Assembly: GCA_028279945.1 (NCBI GenBank)
Contig: JANQMT010000188.1
Span: 1-28,564 of the forward strand
Source: JAKSCF01 sp028279945
Lineage (GTDB): Bacteria; Bacillota; Clostridia; Peptostreptococcales; JAAYPU01
Reading direction: 5' to 3'
DNA length: 28,564 bases
Shown here: in pieces, positions 14,097 to 21,170 of the stretch
Position numbering within the stretch: the stretch's first letter is position 1
Layout of the letters: each line of letters opens with the position of its first letter
Position numbers and translations under genes: made by a program
Notes under the pieces: model-generated
The model's database searches: none
What the model saw: only the letters and a program-made list of their open reading frames with translations
Told to the model about the DNA's origin: nothing

Positions 14097-15932
14097 TTAC
14101 TTACAATTAAATGCTTGATTAATGCCACAATTGGTACATTGTTGACGGCAATCGACAGTCAGCGCTTCTTCATAAGCTCTATCATTTTCTTTCATCAGAT
14201 ACGCTTTTGATACGCCTGCATGAATATGTGACCATGGCAATATTTCATCATAGTCTCTATCTCTAACGGAATAAAAATATGGATTAATTTTTGAATCCAT
14301 AAATGATTGCATCCATTTATCAAAATCAAAATATTCTCGCCAACCATCAAATTTACAACCATTTTCAAAGGCTTTAATCATGGTTTTTCCCAATCTTCTA
14401 TCCCCTCTGGCAAAAATACTTTCTAAAAAGCTGGTATGCACATCGTGATAATTGTAAGTTACATTCTTAATTTTTTTAAGCTTTTCCAATAAGTATTCTT
14501 GTTTTTTCTCCAACTCTTCCATATCATCCATGGAAAACCATTGAAACGGTGTATGAGGCTTAGGTACAAAATTCGAAGTACTAATGGTAATATTAATTCT
14601 TTTGCTCTTTTTTTCTTCCAAATTTCTAAAAATATGAATGACTTTTTGAGCGATTTCAACTATACCATCTAGGTCTTCATAGGTTTCTGTGGGCAAACCA
14701 ATCATAAAATAAAATTTAATATTCCCCCATCCAAGTTTAAAAGCATTTTCAGCAGCAGAATATATGTCATCATCTGTAATGCTTTTATTAATAACATTTC
14801 TTAACCGCTGCGTTCCGGCTTCAGGGGCGAAAGTTAACCCTGACTTTTTATAGCTTTGAATTTCCTCCAATACTTTAAAGGAAAATGAATCCAATCTTAA
14901 TGACGGCAACGATAAAGAAATATTTTCTTGACGACATTTTTCCATCATATTGGTGACCACCGGTTCGATATTGGAATAGTCGCTGGTACTTAAAGAAACA
15001 AATGATACCTCCTCATGTCCAGTATTGTTTATAAGTTCATTGGATATCTTTTGAATATTCTCCATGCTTCTTTCCCTTACAGGCCGATAAATCATACCCG
15101 CTTGACAAAAACGACACCCTCTTGTACACCCTCTGAAGATTTCTACCATGGCTCGATTGTGGACAATATCAATAAAAGGAACAATCATTTTATCAGGATA
15201 ATATGCTTCATTCAGATTCTGTTCTATCCTTTTTGAAACAAAATCCGGTGCATGGTCATAAAGCTTATCTATACTTTTGATCGTCTGATCCTCGTTATAG
15301 GTAACATCATAGAAAGAAGGCACATAAACCCCTGTTATAGAAGCGATTTGCTTCAAAAATTCATTTTTTTCCCCTCCGCTTTCCTTCCATTGGATGTATG
15401 CCTTCATAATCTCAATATTTAGAGATTCTCCTTCTCCTAATATAAAGAAATCAACGATATCTGCTAAAGGCTCCGGGTTATAGGCACAAGGCCCTCCTGC
15501 CGTAATAAAAGGAAAAGTATTATCTCTATCCTGACTTAAAAGTGGAATTTGTGATAAATTGAGCATATTTAATAAATTAGAATAGCTCAGTTCGTATTGA
15601 AGGGTAAATCCTACAATATCCACATCTTTTATAGGTGTTTTAGATTCCAAAGCAAATAAGGGCATGTTATGGGCTCGCATGAGCTGCTCCATATCATTTG
15701 CAGGTGCAAAGGCTCTCTCACAAGCCATATCCTTTTCATTGTTCATGGCATGGTATATAATCTGCATACCCAAATGAGACATTCCAATTTCATATGTATC
15801 AGGAAAAGCAAAAACAAATCTAGCTTTCACTTCAGATTCAGTCTTTAAAATTGAATTCACTTCTCCTCCAATATAGCGTGCGGGCTTTTCCACCTTTGGC
15901 AGAATTTTCTCTAAATCTTGTTCTATTGACAT
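14097..15932 (-). CDS. TIGR03960-type B12-binding-domain radical SAM protein
   Basis: 611 residues. An N-terminal cobalamin-binding-like region (about 30-200; PDTYEIGMSHLGMQ, GGPCAYNPEPLADIVDFFILGEGE) precedes a radical SAM domain with C269-x3-C273-x2-C276 for the [4Fe-4S] cluster and SAM (GCTRGCRFCQAG). It continues with SLPSLRLDSFS, LTFAPEAGTQRLRNVINK and KFYFMIGLPTET, all typical of this family. The C-terminus carries CRQQCTNCGI, a possible second cluster or metal site. The reaction is unknown; an RNA or protein modification is plausible. ATG at 15932 has AAAGGAGC upstream. It forms an operon with DUF2344 and follows spoIVFB by 110 bases, in which I see no terminator. Confidence 0.92.
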   Translation of the reverse strand: MSIEQDLEKILPKVEKPARYIGGEVNSILKTESEVKARFVFAFPDTYEIGMSHLGMQIIYHAMNNEKDMACERAFAPANDMEQLMRAHNMPLFALESKTPIKDVDIVGFTLQYELSYSNLLNMLNLSQIPLLSQDRDNTFPFITAGGPCAYNPEPLADIVDFFILGEGESLNIEIMKAYIQWKESGGEKNEFLKQIASITGVYVPSFYDVTYNEDQTIKSIDKLYDHAPDFVSKRIEQNLNEAYYPDKMIVPFIDIVHNRAMVEIFRGCTRGCRFCQAGMIYRPVRERSMENIQKISNELINNTGHEEVSFVSLSTSDYSNIEPVVTNMMEKCRQENISLSLPSLRLDSFSFKVLEEIQSYKKSGLTFAPEAGTQRLRNVINKSITDDDIYSAAENAFKLGWGNIKFYFMIGLPTETYEDLDGIVEIAQKVIHIFRNLEEKKSKRINITISTSNFVPKPHTPFQWFSMDDMEELEKKQEYLLEKLKKIKNVTYNYHDVHTSFLESIFARGDRRLGKTMIKAFENGCKFDGWREYFDFDKWMQSFMDSKINPYFYSVRDRDYDEILPWSHIHAGVSKAYLMKENDRAYEEALTVDCRQQCTNCGINQAFNCK

Positions 15933-16042
15933 GCTCTAGCTCCTTTTATAACTTATATTCTATTTTTTAAAAATGTTGGGTTATTATTAATAAGGTTTTG
16001 TATATTAAATAACATTTTTTGTTTTAGTATTATTCTCCTAGA

Positions 16043-16930
16043 TCATTTTGTATATTTATCTCCAAATTCTTTAGATGCTCTTTTTATCTCCAATAATTTT
16101 GTAAAATCCGCATAAATACCATGTTCAAATATGCCCTTTAAAATATCTGTTTCCGAAAGCTGGCCTTTATATTTCCCCTTTTCATTGACAACTGTAAACA
16201 GTCTTTTTTTAGAGGGATTATAGGTGTCAACCGCGTGCTTTACTTTTTTATTACTTTTATACACAACAATCTTGCTGGATGCTTGATGATCCGGTTGTTC
16301 CATAAATCTAATAATTTTATAAAGCACAAAGTGACTCTCTCTTTGAGAAGATATAAAAATATTTATGGCAACACAACACATGGTAATATACAATATATCA
16401 TATTGTAACAAGTAAACCCCCATTAAGAAAAGCATAATAGAAAATATTTTTGAAAAAATTAATGATATCTTAATGGCTTTTCCATAACCAATAAAGTATG
16501 AAAGATATAATCGTATAATCTTCCCTCCGTCTAGAGGTGAGATAGGCATTAAATTAAATGTTCCAAGAACAGTATTGACGAATACAATCTCTTTTATGAG
16601 AGGATGGCTAAAATATTGGTATAAAAAATTGAAAGCAAGAGCGAAAAAAAGATTTAATAAAGGTCCTGAAATTAGAATGACGATTTCATGAGACGGCTTA
16701 AGAACATAGTCTTGCATATTTAATACGCCGCCCCAAAGATTAAGTTCCATTTTATCAATTTTGTAATGAAATAACACAGCAACGATATAATGGGTCCATT
16801 CATGTAATAATACAAAAATAAAGCAAATTAAAAAGGTACTCAACTCTCCCATTATTATGGAAATAATGAGTACAAAAAATATAACATAATTAATTTCTAA
16901 CTTTGTTTTAGGAATCTTTAATGTAAACAT
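16043..16930 (-). CDS. spoIVFB: SpoIVFB-type intramembrane M50 metalloprotease
   Basis: 295 residues, about 6 membrane helices, with the zinc site H43-E-x-x-H47 (LLHEWTHYIV) and the second metal-ligand motif SPLDGGK (D134), at almost the same positions I recall for the Bacillus SpoIVFB residues. A cytoplasmic CBS-like domain fills about 200-295. SpoIVFB cleaves pro-sigma-K in the mother cell during sporulation. It begins three bases after the spoIVFA stop with no good ribosome site, implying translational coupling, and follows its regulator as in Bacillus. The sigma-K precursor is not in the window. Confidence 0.9.
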   Translation of the reverse strand: MFTLKIPKTKLEINYVIFFVLIISIIMGELSTFLICFIFVLLHEWTHYIVAVLFHYKIDKMELNLWGGVLNMQDYVLKPSHEIVILISGPLLNLFFALAFNFLYQYFSHPLIKEIVFVNTVLGTFNLMPISPLDGGKIIRLYLSYFIGYGKAIKISLIFSKIFSIMLFLMGVYLLQYDILYITMCCVAINIFISSQRESHFVLYKIIRFMEQPDHQASSKIVVYKSNKKVKHAVDTYNPSKKRLFTVVNEKGKYKGQLSETDILKGIFEHGIYADFTKLLEIKRASKEFGDKYTK

Positions 16931-16933
16931 ATG

Positions 16934-17596
16934 TCATTTTAGATTGATATAGTCATTGGGATCTACAATTTCTCCTTCAATCCATAATTCAAAATGAAAA
17001 AAACTTTGACTATCTCCATATGTATTAACCGATGCCAGAATATCACCTTTACTCACTTTTTGCTCTTTTTCAACGTATATATTTGTACATTTTGCATAGA
17101 TAGAAAAAATATCGTCTCCATGATTTACTTTTATGTAATCACCATAAGTCGTACTATTCGCGACTTCTTCAACAACACCGTCCCCAATAGAATAGACTAT
17201 AATTTCTTCCTCTTGTGAAAAATAATCTACACCTCTTTGAAAGCTGCCGGTTTCAGTTACAGAATCATAACTGCTTCCAAAGGTTGAAATAATATTTCCT
17301 TGGTCTACCGGAGGTACAAAGCCATAAGTATAATCTGTTTTTTGAAAGAGACCGGCAATTTTTACAGGGAGTTCCGGCGCTTTTTTTATAGTATTAAATG
17401 CTGTTATAGAGGCCTCCTTGAAATCAAATTCCATATTGAATCCTGATTCAACAACATTAAAAATTCTATTTGTAAAGGTCATGTTAGCTTTTTTAAGCCC
17501 TATTACTGCTATGACAATAAAAATACAGATTAAAATTTGCATAATGATCGTCCCAAATAACCTTCTATCTTTCCTTTTGTAAAATTTCCTTTTCAT
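16934..17596 (-). CDS. spoIVFA: SpoIVFA-like, degenerate LytM/M23 domain membrane protein
   Basis: 220 residues: basic N-terminus, one membrane helix (about 15-34), linker, then a LytM/M23 fold (about 98-215; GNIISTFGSSYDS, GDGVVEEVANSTTYGDYIKVNHG, HFELWIEGEIVDP). The M23 zinc ligands are degraded: the HxGxD histidine is Q120 (QRGVD), and HxH reads F-F-H at 199-201. It is therefore a structural or regulatory domain. In Bacillus, SpoIVFA holds SpoIVFB inactive in the forespore outer membrane until signalled. ATG at 17596 with a perfect TAGGAGG site. No clear terminator or promoter is visible in the 112 bases upstream. Confidence 0.87.
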   Translation of the reverse strand: MKRKFYKRKDRRLFGTIIMQILICIFIVIAVIGLKKANMTFTNRIFNVVESGFNMEFDFKEASITAFNTIKKAPELPVKIAGLFQKTDYTYGFVPPVDQGNIISTFGSSYDSVTETGSFQRGVDYFSQEEEIIVYSIGDGVVEEVANSTTYGDYIKVNHGDDIFSIYAKCTNIYVEKEQKVSKGDILASVNTYGDSQSFFHFELWIEGEIVDPNDYINLK

Positions 17597-17708
17597 ATCT
17601 TACCTCCTATAAATCCCTTGTTAAATAGATATTGAGATAAGAAAAGAAATATTACTCATAATAGAAAGTTTGTTGAAATGTTATGCTATATATTAAAAAC
17701 CTACAATT

Positions 17709-18692
17709 TCAGCTGATCACTACACAATTTCTTCCTTTTTCTTTAGCACTATAAAGAGCCGTGTCTACTCGAGTTAATAGTGAATCAAAATCATCACCCT
17801 CAATATACTGAGTAATGCCTGCGCTGATGGTAATTTTTTGGGGAATATCCAACTCAGATAAGTTAATACGGATTTGTTCAATTAACAGAAAAGCTTGTTC
17901 TTTAAAGGTTTCAGGTAAAATAATGATAAATTCATCTCCGCCTAATCTTCCGAAACAATCCGATGTGCGAAGTCTTTCACTAACAGCCTCAGCTATCCTA
18001 ACCAATACATTGTCTCCTACAGTATGTCCATAATTATCATTAACCGTTTTAAAAAAATCAATATCAAACATCACCACTGAAAAAAAATTGTTATATCGCT
18101 CCGCTCGAGACAATTCAATTTCCAAAATACTATTAATTCGCATGCGATTGGCAATACCTGTAAGATAATCCGTTAATGCTAAGTTTTCCAGGCATTCATT
18201 TGTCTTTACTAAAGTTTTTACGGCATTCTGACTTTTCGTTATATCCGTAAAAGTGATTAACTTTCGATCTTGAAAATAAAGAATGGATATTTCAGCGTAA
18301 CGATAACTACCGTTTTTGCATTTTATTTTGGTTTCAATAGCTGAATCACCGGACCTCTGACAATGATTCTGGGGTATTTCTTTGATTTGTTTTATAATTT
18401 TTTCTCGATAAGATGTATTAGGATATGCCTGATCATAAAGAATTGATTCAGAGGCAACATCTTGCATTTTATACCCAAATGTTAACGAGAAAGTTTTATT
18501 TATATATTCTATCTCTTCAGTTTGTGAAATGGAAATAACGATACCAATAGGAATATGATCAATGATTTTATGCAAAAAAGCCCCATCATATTGCCCATGA
18601 GTATTTACAGCTCTAATGTTATTCTTTAGTTTTTGTTTACCCTCTGAAGAACATTTTATTACAGCTTCATTGTCTATATTTTTTTTACCCAT
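17709..18692 (-). CDS. Diguanylate cyclase with PAS sensor (GGDEF)
   Basis: 327 residues: a soluble N-terminus, a PAS domain (about 40-155; HIPIGIVISISQTEEIEYINKTFSLTFGY, with a PAC-like tail ending ITFTDITKSQ), a short coiled linker, then a GGDEF domain (about 165-325; LTDYLTGIANR, FDIDFFKTVNDNYGH, GGDEF at 251-255). The active-site GGDEF is intact and an inhibitory I-site RTSD (242-245) lies five residues before it, so it should make cyclic di-GMP from two GTP with product inhibition. No membrane segment, so it senses an internal signal. ATG at 18692 with AAGAGG upstream. No EAL domain is present here. Confidence 0.93.
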   Translation of the reverse strand: MGKKNIDNEAVIKCSSEGKQKLKNNIRAVNTHGQYDGAFLHKIIDHIPIGIVISISQTEEIEYINKTFSLTFGYKMQDVASESILYDQAYPNTSYREKIIKQIKEIPQNHCQRSGDSAIETKIKCKNGSYRYAEISILYFQDRKLITFTDITKSQNAVKTLVKTNECLENLALTDYLTGIANRMRINSILEIELSRAERYNNFFSVVMFDIDFFKTVNDNYGHTVGDNVLVRIAEAVSERLRTSDCFGRLGGDEFIIILPETFKEQAFLLIEQIRINLSELDIPQKITISAGITQYIEGDDFDSLLTRVDTALYSAKEKGRNCVVIS

Positions 18693-18810
18693 AAAATGCC
18701 TCTTATCATCAAATTATATATATATAGAAATAAAAAGAAGTAAAAAGAGATCATTGTAATATAAAAACGAAAATTATTAGAACATCTAAAACAATTATAA
18801 TAATAAATAG

Positions 18811-18833
18811 AAAAAGCCCCATGACATGGAGCT
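18811..18833 (-). terminator. Intrinsic terminator after tRNA-Leu
   Basis: AGCCCCAT (18815-18822) pairs with ATGGAGCT (18826-18833), 8 bp with one G-U and a 3-base loop. On the minus strand a T run follows. It begins three bases after the tRNA CCA end. The stretch up to the cyclase start at 18692 is AT-rich, with a long TA run at 18715-18724 and no gene. Confidence 0.85.
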
Positions 18834-18836
18834 AAT

Positions 18837-18921
18837 TGGTGCGAAGAGCGGGACTTGAACCCGCACAGGTTGCCCTACACGCCCCTCAAACGTGCGCGTC
18901 TGCCTATTCCGCCACCCTCGC
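18837..18921 (-). tRNA. tRNA-Leu (anticodon GAG), CCA encoded
   Basis: The cloverleaf can be drawn fully: acceptor GCGAGGG pairing with TCTTCGC (two G-U); D arm with GGCGGAATAGGCAGACGC; anticodon stem CACGT/GCGTG with loop TTGAGGG, anticodon GAG, G at position 37; a long variable arm typical of class II tRNAs; T arm GCGGG-TTCAAGT-CCCGC; and an encoded ACCA 3' end. It reads CUC and CUU codons. The 5' end is only three bases after the stop codon of the solute-binding protein gene, so it is either co-transcribed with polA-coaE or started from a promoter inside that gene. Confidence 0.97.
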
Positions 18922-18924
18922 AAA

Positions 18925-20526
18925 TTACTGTATCTTCTCAATCTGCCAGTTTTCTGCCCCATTATAAATATTCATAATATTGGGTCTCACATTACCGACA
19001 AGTTCGTTTTTAGCTATAATTGCATATTCTTTATATAACAATGTATAGTATGGCAAATCCTGTTCTAGTATGTCTGTAATCTCATGAAATACCTTTTCTT
19101 TCTCATCTTGCGGTAAATATCTCTGAAGTTCTACAAGCAAGTAATCCAGATATTCATTATAATAACCTATTGGGTTATTATACTTTGAGTGTAAAGCGAA
19201 TCTAAAATCCATGACAGGGGATACGCTCCATCCTCCTAAAAACATATCAAACTTACCTTGGTCTATATATTGTTGATACTCATCATAGCCAATATATATT
19301 ATTTTAGTCATTATACCTACTTTGTCAAGACTTTTCTTTATTATTTTTGCTGTAGCAATTCTGTTTTTATTTTCTGAATTGACTAACAAATTCAATGTTA
19401 AATCATTTCCTTGTTCGTCTTCCAGATAAATATCCTCATCTTTGTTCTCAAATCCGGCTTCTTTGAGCAGTTCTTTAGACTTTTCTAAATCATAGGTATA
19501 GGTATTTAGGGCTTTATTAATGCCTAAATAATTAGGATAATATATATTATCACTTTTTATGCCTGTGCCAAAATATACATTATCAATAATTTCATCCTGA
19601 TCGATAACATAAGCGATGGCTTGGCGAATACGTCGGTCCATTAATAAAGAATTGTTAAAATTAAAACCTAATATTTCCACTTCATTAGAAATAAAATCAT
19701 ATATAGAAAGTGTTTTATCTTCTAAATACTTTTCCCAATCGTGATTTTGAGACATAGCGATATCAATATCATTGATCTCTAACAAGCCAATAGATTCCTC
19801 AGGTGAAGGCACTATTTTAAAAATCAAATCGCTGGCAGGCTTGTCTTGTTTCCAATACATTTCATTTTTTTTAAGTTTTATATATTTTAGCTTTTCTATT
19901 TCATCTACTTTATACGGTCCTGTACCCACAGGAAAAAAATGATCGATACTTTTATAGACATTATCCATTGAACCAACATGGTGTTGAGAAATAATTGGAA
20001 AAATAAAATTTTCTATTGAATTATCATATGCATTTTGAAATACAACTTTTACGGTATGCGCATCGATCTTATCTGCTCGCTTAACATTACTGATGAATTT
20101 TTTATATTGAGAAGGTGCATTTCTTCTATTATTCAAAAGTGTATGAATGGTAAAAATAACATCATCGGCTGTAAAGCTTTTATCATCGTGCCATTTAATA
20201 TTACGATTCAAATGAAATATCAATGTAGTTCCCTCGTCCTGATATTCCCAGCTCTCAGCCAATAACGGAACAGCCTTGAAAGAATCATCCAACTCTACTA
20301 AGCTTTCATATATTAATTGACTCAAATAGTAAGTAGACATGTCTTTACTTACAATGGGATTTAATGTTTTAAAATTGAGAATAGGAATAGATACTTCATT
20401 AATAATAACCGTTTCTTTTTCAATCGCTTCTTCTTCTAAAGGTAAATCTATAGGATTCTCACATCCGGTTAAGGCTATCGACAGTATAACCAGAAGTAAG
20501 ATTATTTTAGTTTTCATACACATCAT
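18925..20526 (-). CDS. Orphan ABC solute-binding lipoprotein, family 5 (OppA/DppA type)
   Basis: 533 residues. A signal peptide ends in lipobox LTGC (C22), so it is a membrane-anchored extracellular lipoprotein. The family-5 solute-binding fold is visible in YLSQLIYESLVELD, LAESWEYQDEGTTLIFHLNRNIKWHDDKSFTADDV (a hallmark of the family), VGTGPYKV and DRRIRQAIAYVIDQDEI. Such proteins bind oligopeptides, nickel or sugars for ABC importers. No permease or ATPase is encoded nearby, so it must use a system elsewhere or act as a receptor. Starts at 20526, 20523 or 20517 are possible; the ribosome site AAGG favours the first. It follows coaE by 40 bases and runs into tRNA-Leu. Confidence 0.92.
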   Translation of the reverse strand: MMCMKTKIILLLVILSIALTGCENPIDLPLEEEAIEKETVIINEVSIPILNFKTLNPIVSKDMSTYYLSQLIYESLVELDDSFKAVPLLAESWEYQDEGTTLIFHLNRNIKWHDDKSFTADDVIFTIHTLLNNRRNAPSQYKKFISNVKRADKIDAHTVKVVFQNAYDNSIENFIFPIISQHHVGSMDNVYKSIDHFFPVGTGPYKVDEIEKLKYIKLKKNEMYWKQDKPASDLIFKIVPSPEESIGLLEINDIDIAMSQNHDWEKYLEDKTLSIYDFISNEVEILGFNFNNSLLMDRRIRQAIAYVIDQDEIIDNVYFGTGIKSDNIYYPNYLGINKALNTYTYDLEKSKELLKEAGFENKDEDIYLEDEQGNDLTLNLLVNSENKNRIATAKIIKKSLDKVGIMTKIIYIGYDEYQQYIDQGKFDMFLGGWSVSPVMDFRFALHSKYNNPIGYYNEYLDYLLVELQRYLPQDEKEKVFHEITDILEQDLPYYTLLYKEYAIIAKNELVGNVRPNIMNIYNGAENWQIEKIQ

Positions 20527-20566
20527 AAAGCCTTTAGCTTCCTTTCAAAATTTAATAGGTGACAGG

Positions 20567-21154
20567 TTAACCTCTCATTATTCGGTTTAATTGTTGATCA
20601 ATTTGCAGGTATAAACTTTCAATTGTACCGGAATTGTTGATGATGACATGGGCATACTTCTTTCTTTCTTCTCTGGGAAGCTGTGAATGTATGCGTTTTT
20701 TGATCTCATTTTCAGATAAATTATCCCGCTTCTTAACCCTTTCTATCTGAAAATGGGTCTCTAAATCAATCACCCATACTTCATCAACTATTTTATAAAG
20801 CCCTGTTTCAATAAGCAATGGTGCATCTATCACTACCAGGGGCGCTTTAATAAGGGCCAATTGATGTTTGATCTCATTCAGGATTCTTTTATGCATAATA
20901 TTATTCAGAATATCAAGTTTTTCTTTGTTGGAAAAAACAATTTTACCTAAGGCTTTGCGATCCAAAGAACCATCTTCTAATATAATGTTTGCACCAAAAG
21001 CATCCGTTATTTCCATTAAAGTCTCTGACCCGGGTTTTACAATATCTCTTGATATCCGGTCGGCATCAATGACAGGAATTTTTTTTGAAGTAAGATAACA
21101 CTGTGCCGCTGATTTACCTGATCCTATGCCCCCTGTTAATCCAATAACTTTCAA
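20567..21154 (-). CDS. coaE: Dephospho-CoA kinase
   Basis: 195 residues: P-loop GLTGGIGSGKS near the start, then VIDADRISRDIVKPGS, the LID region RVKKRDNLSENEIKKRIHSQLP, and a C-terminal helix. It phosphorylates dephospho-CoA to CoA, the last step of CoA synthesis. I chose the TTG at 21154, because GGAGG lies eight bases before it. The ATG at 21169 has no ribosome site and puts GGAGG inside the gene. This start gives the usual protein beginning (KVIGLTGG). It directly follows polA, an arrangement common in Firmicutes. Confidence 0.95.
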   Translation of the reverse strand: MKVIGLTGGIGSGKSAAQCYLTSKKIPVIDADRISRDIVKPGSETLMEITDAFGANIILEDGSLDRKALGKIVFSNKEKLDILNNIMHKRILNEIKHQLALIKAPLVVIDAPLLIETGLYKIVDEVWVIDLETHFQIERVKKRDNLSENEIKKRIHSQLPREERKKYAHVIINNSGTIESLYLQIDQQLNRIMRG

Positions 21155-21170
21155 CCATTCAGCCTCCATA

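Noticed and set aside
14459..14659. 66-codon minus-strand frame in another frame of the radical SAM gene
   Set aside because: It overlaps a well-defined domain and has no initiation signal.
17597..17708. Sigma-E promoter before spoIVFA (CATAACAT as -10)
   Set aside because: No matching -35 at the required distance.
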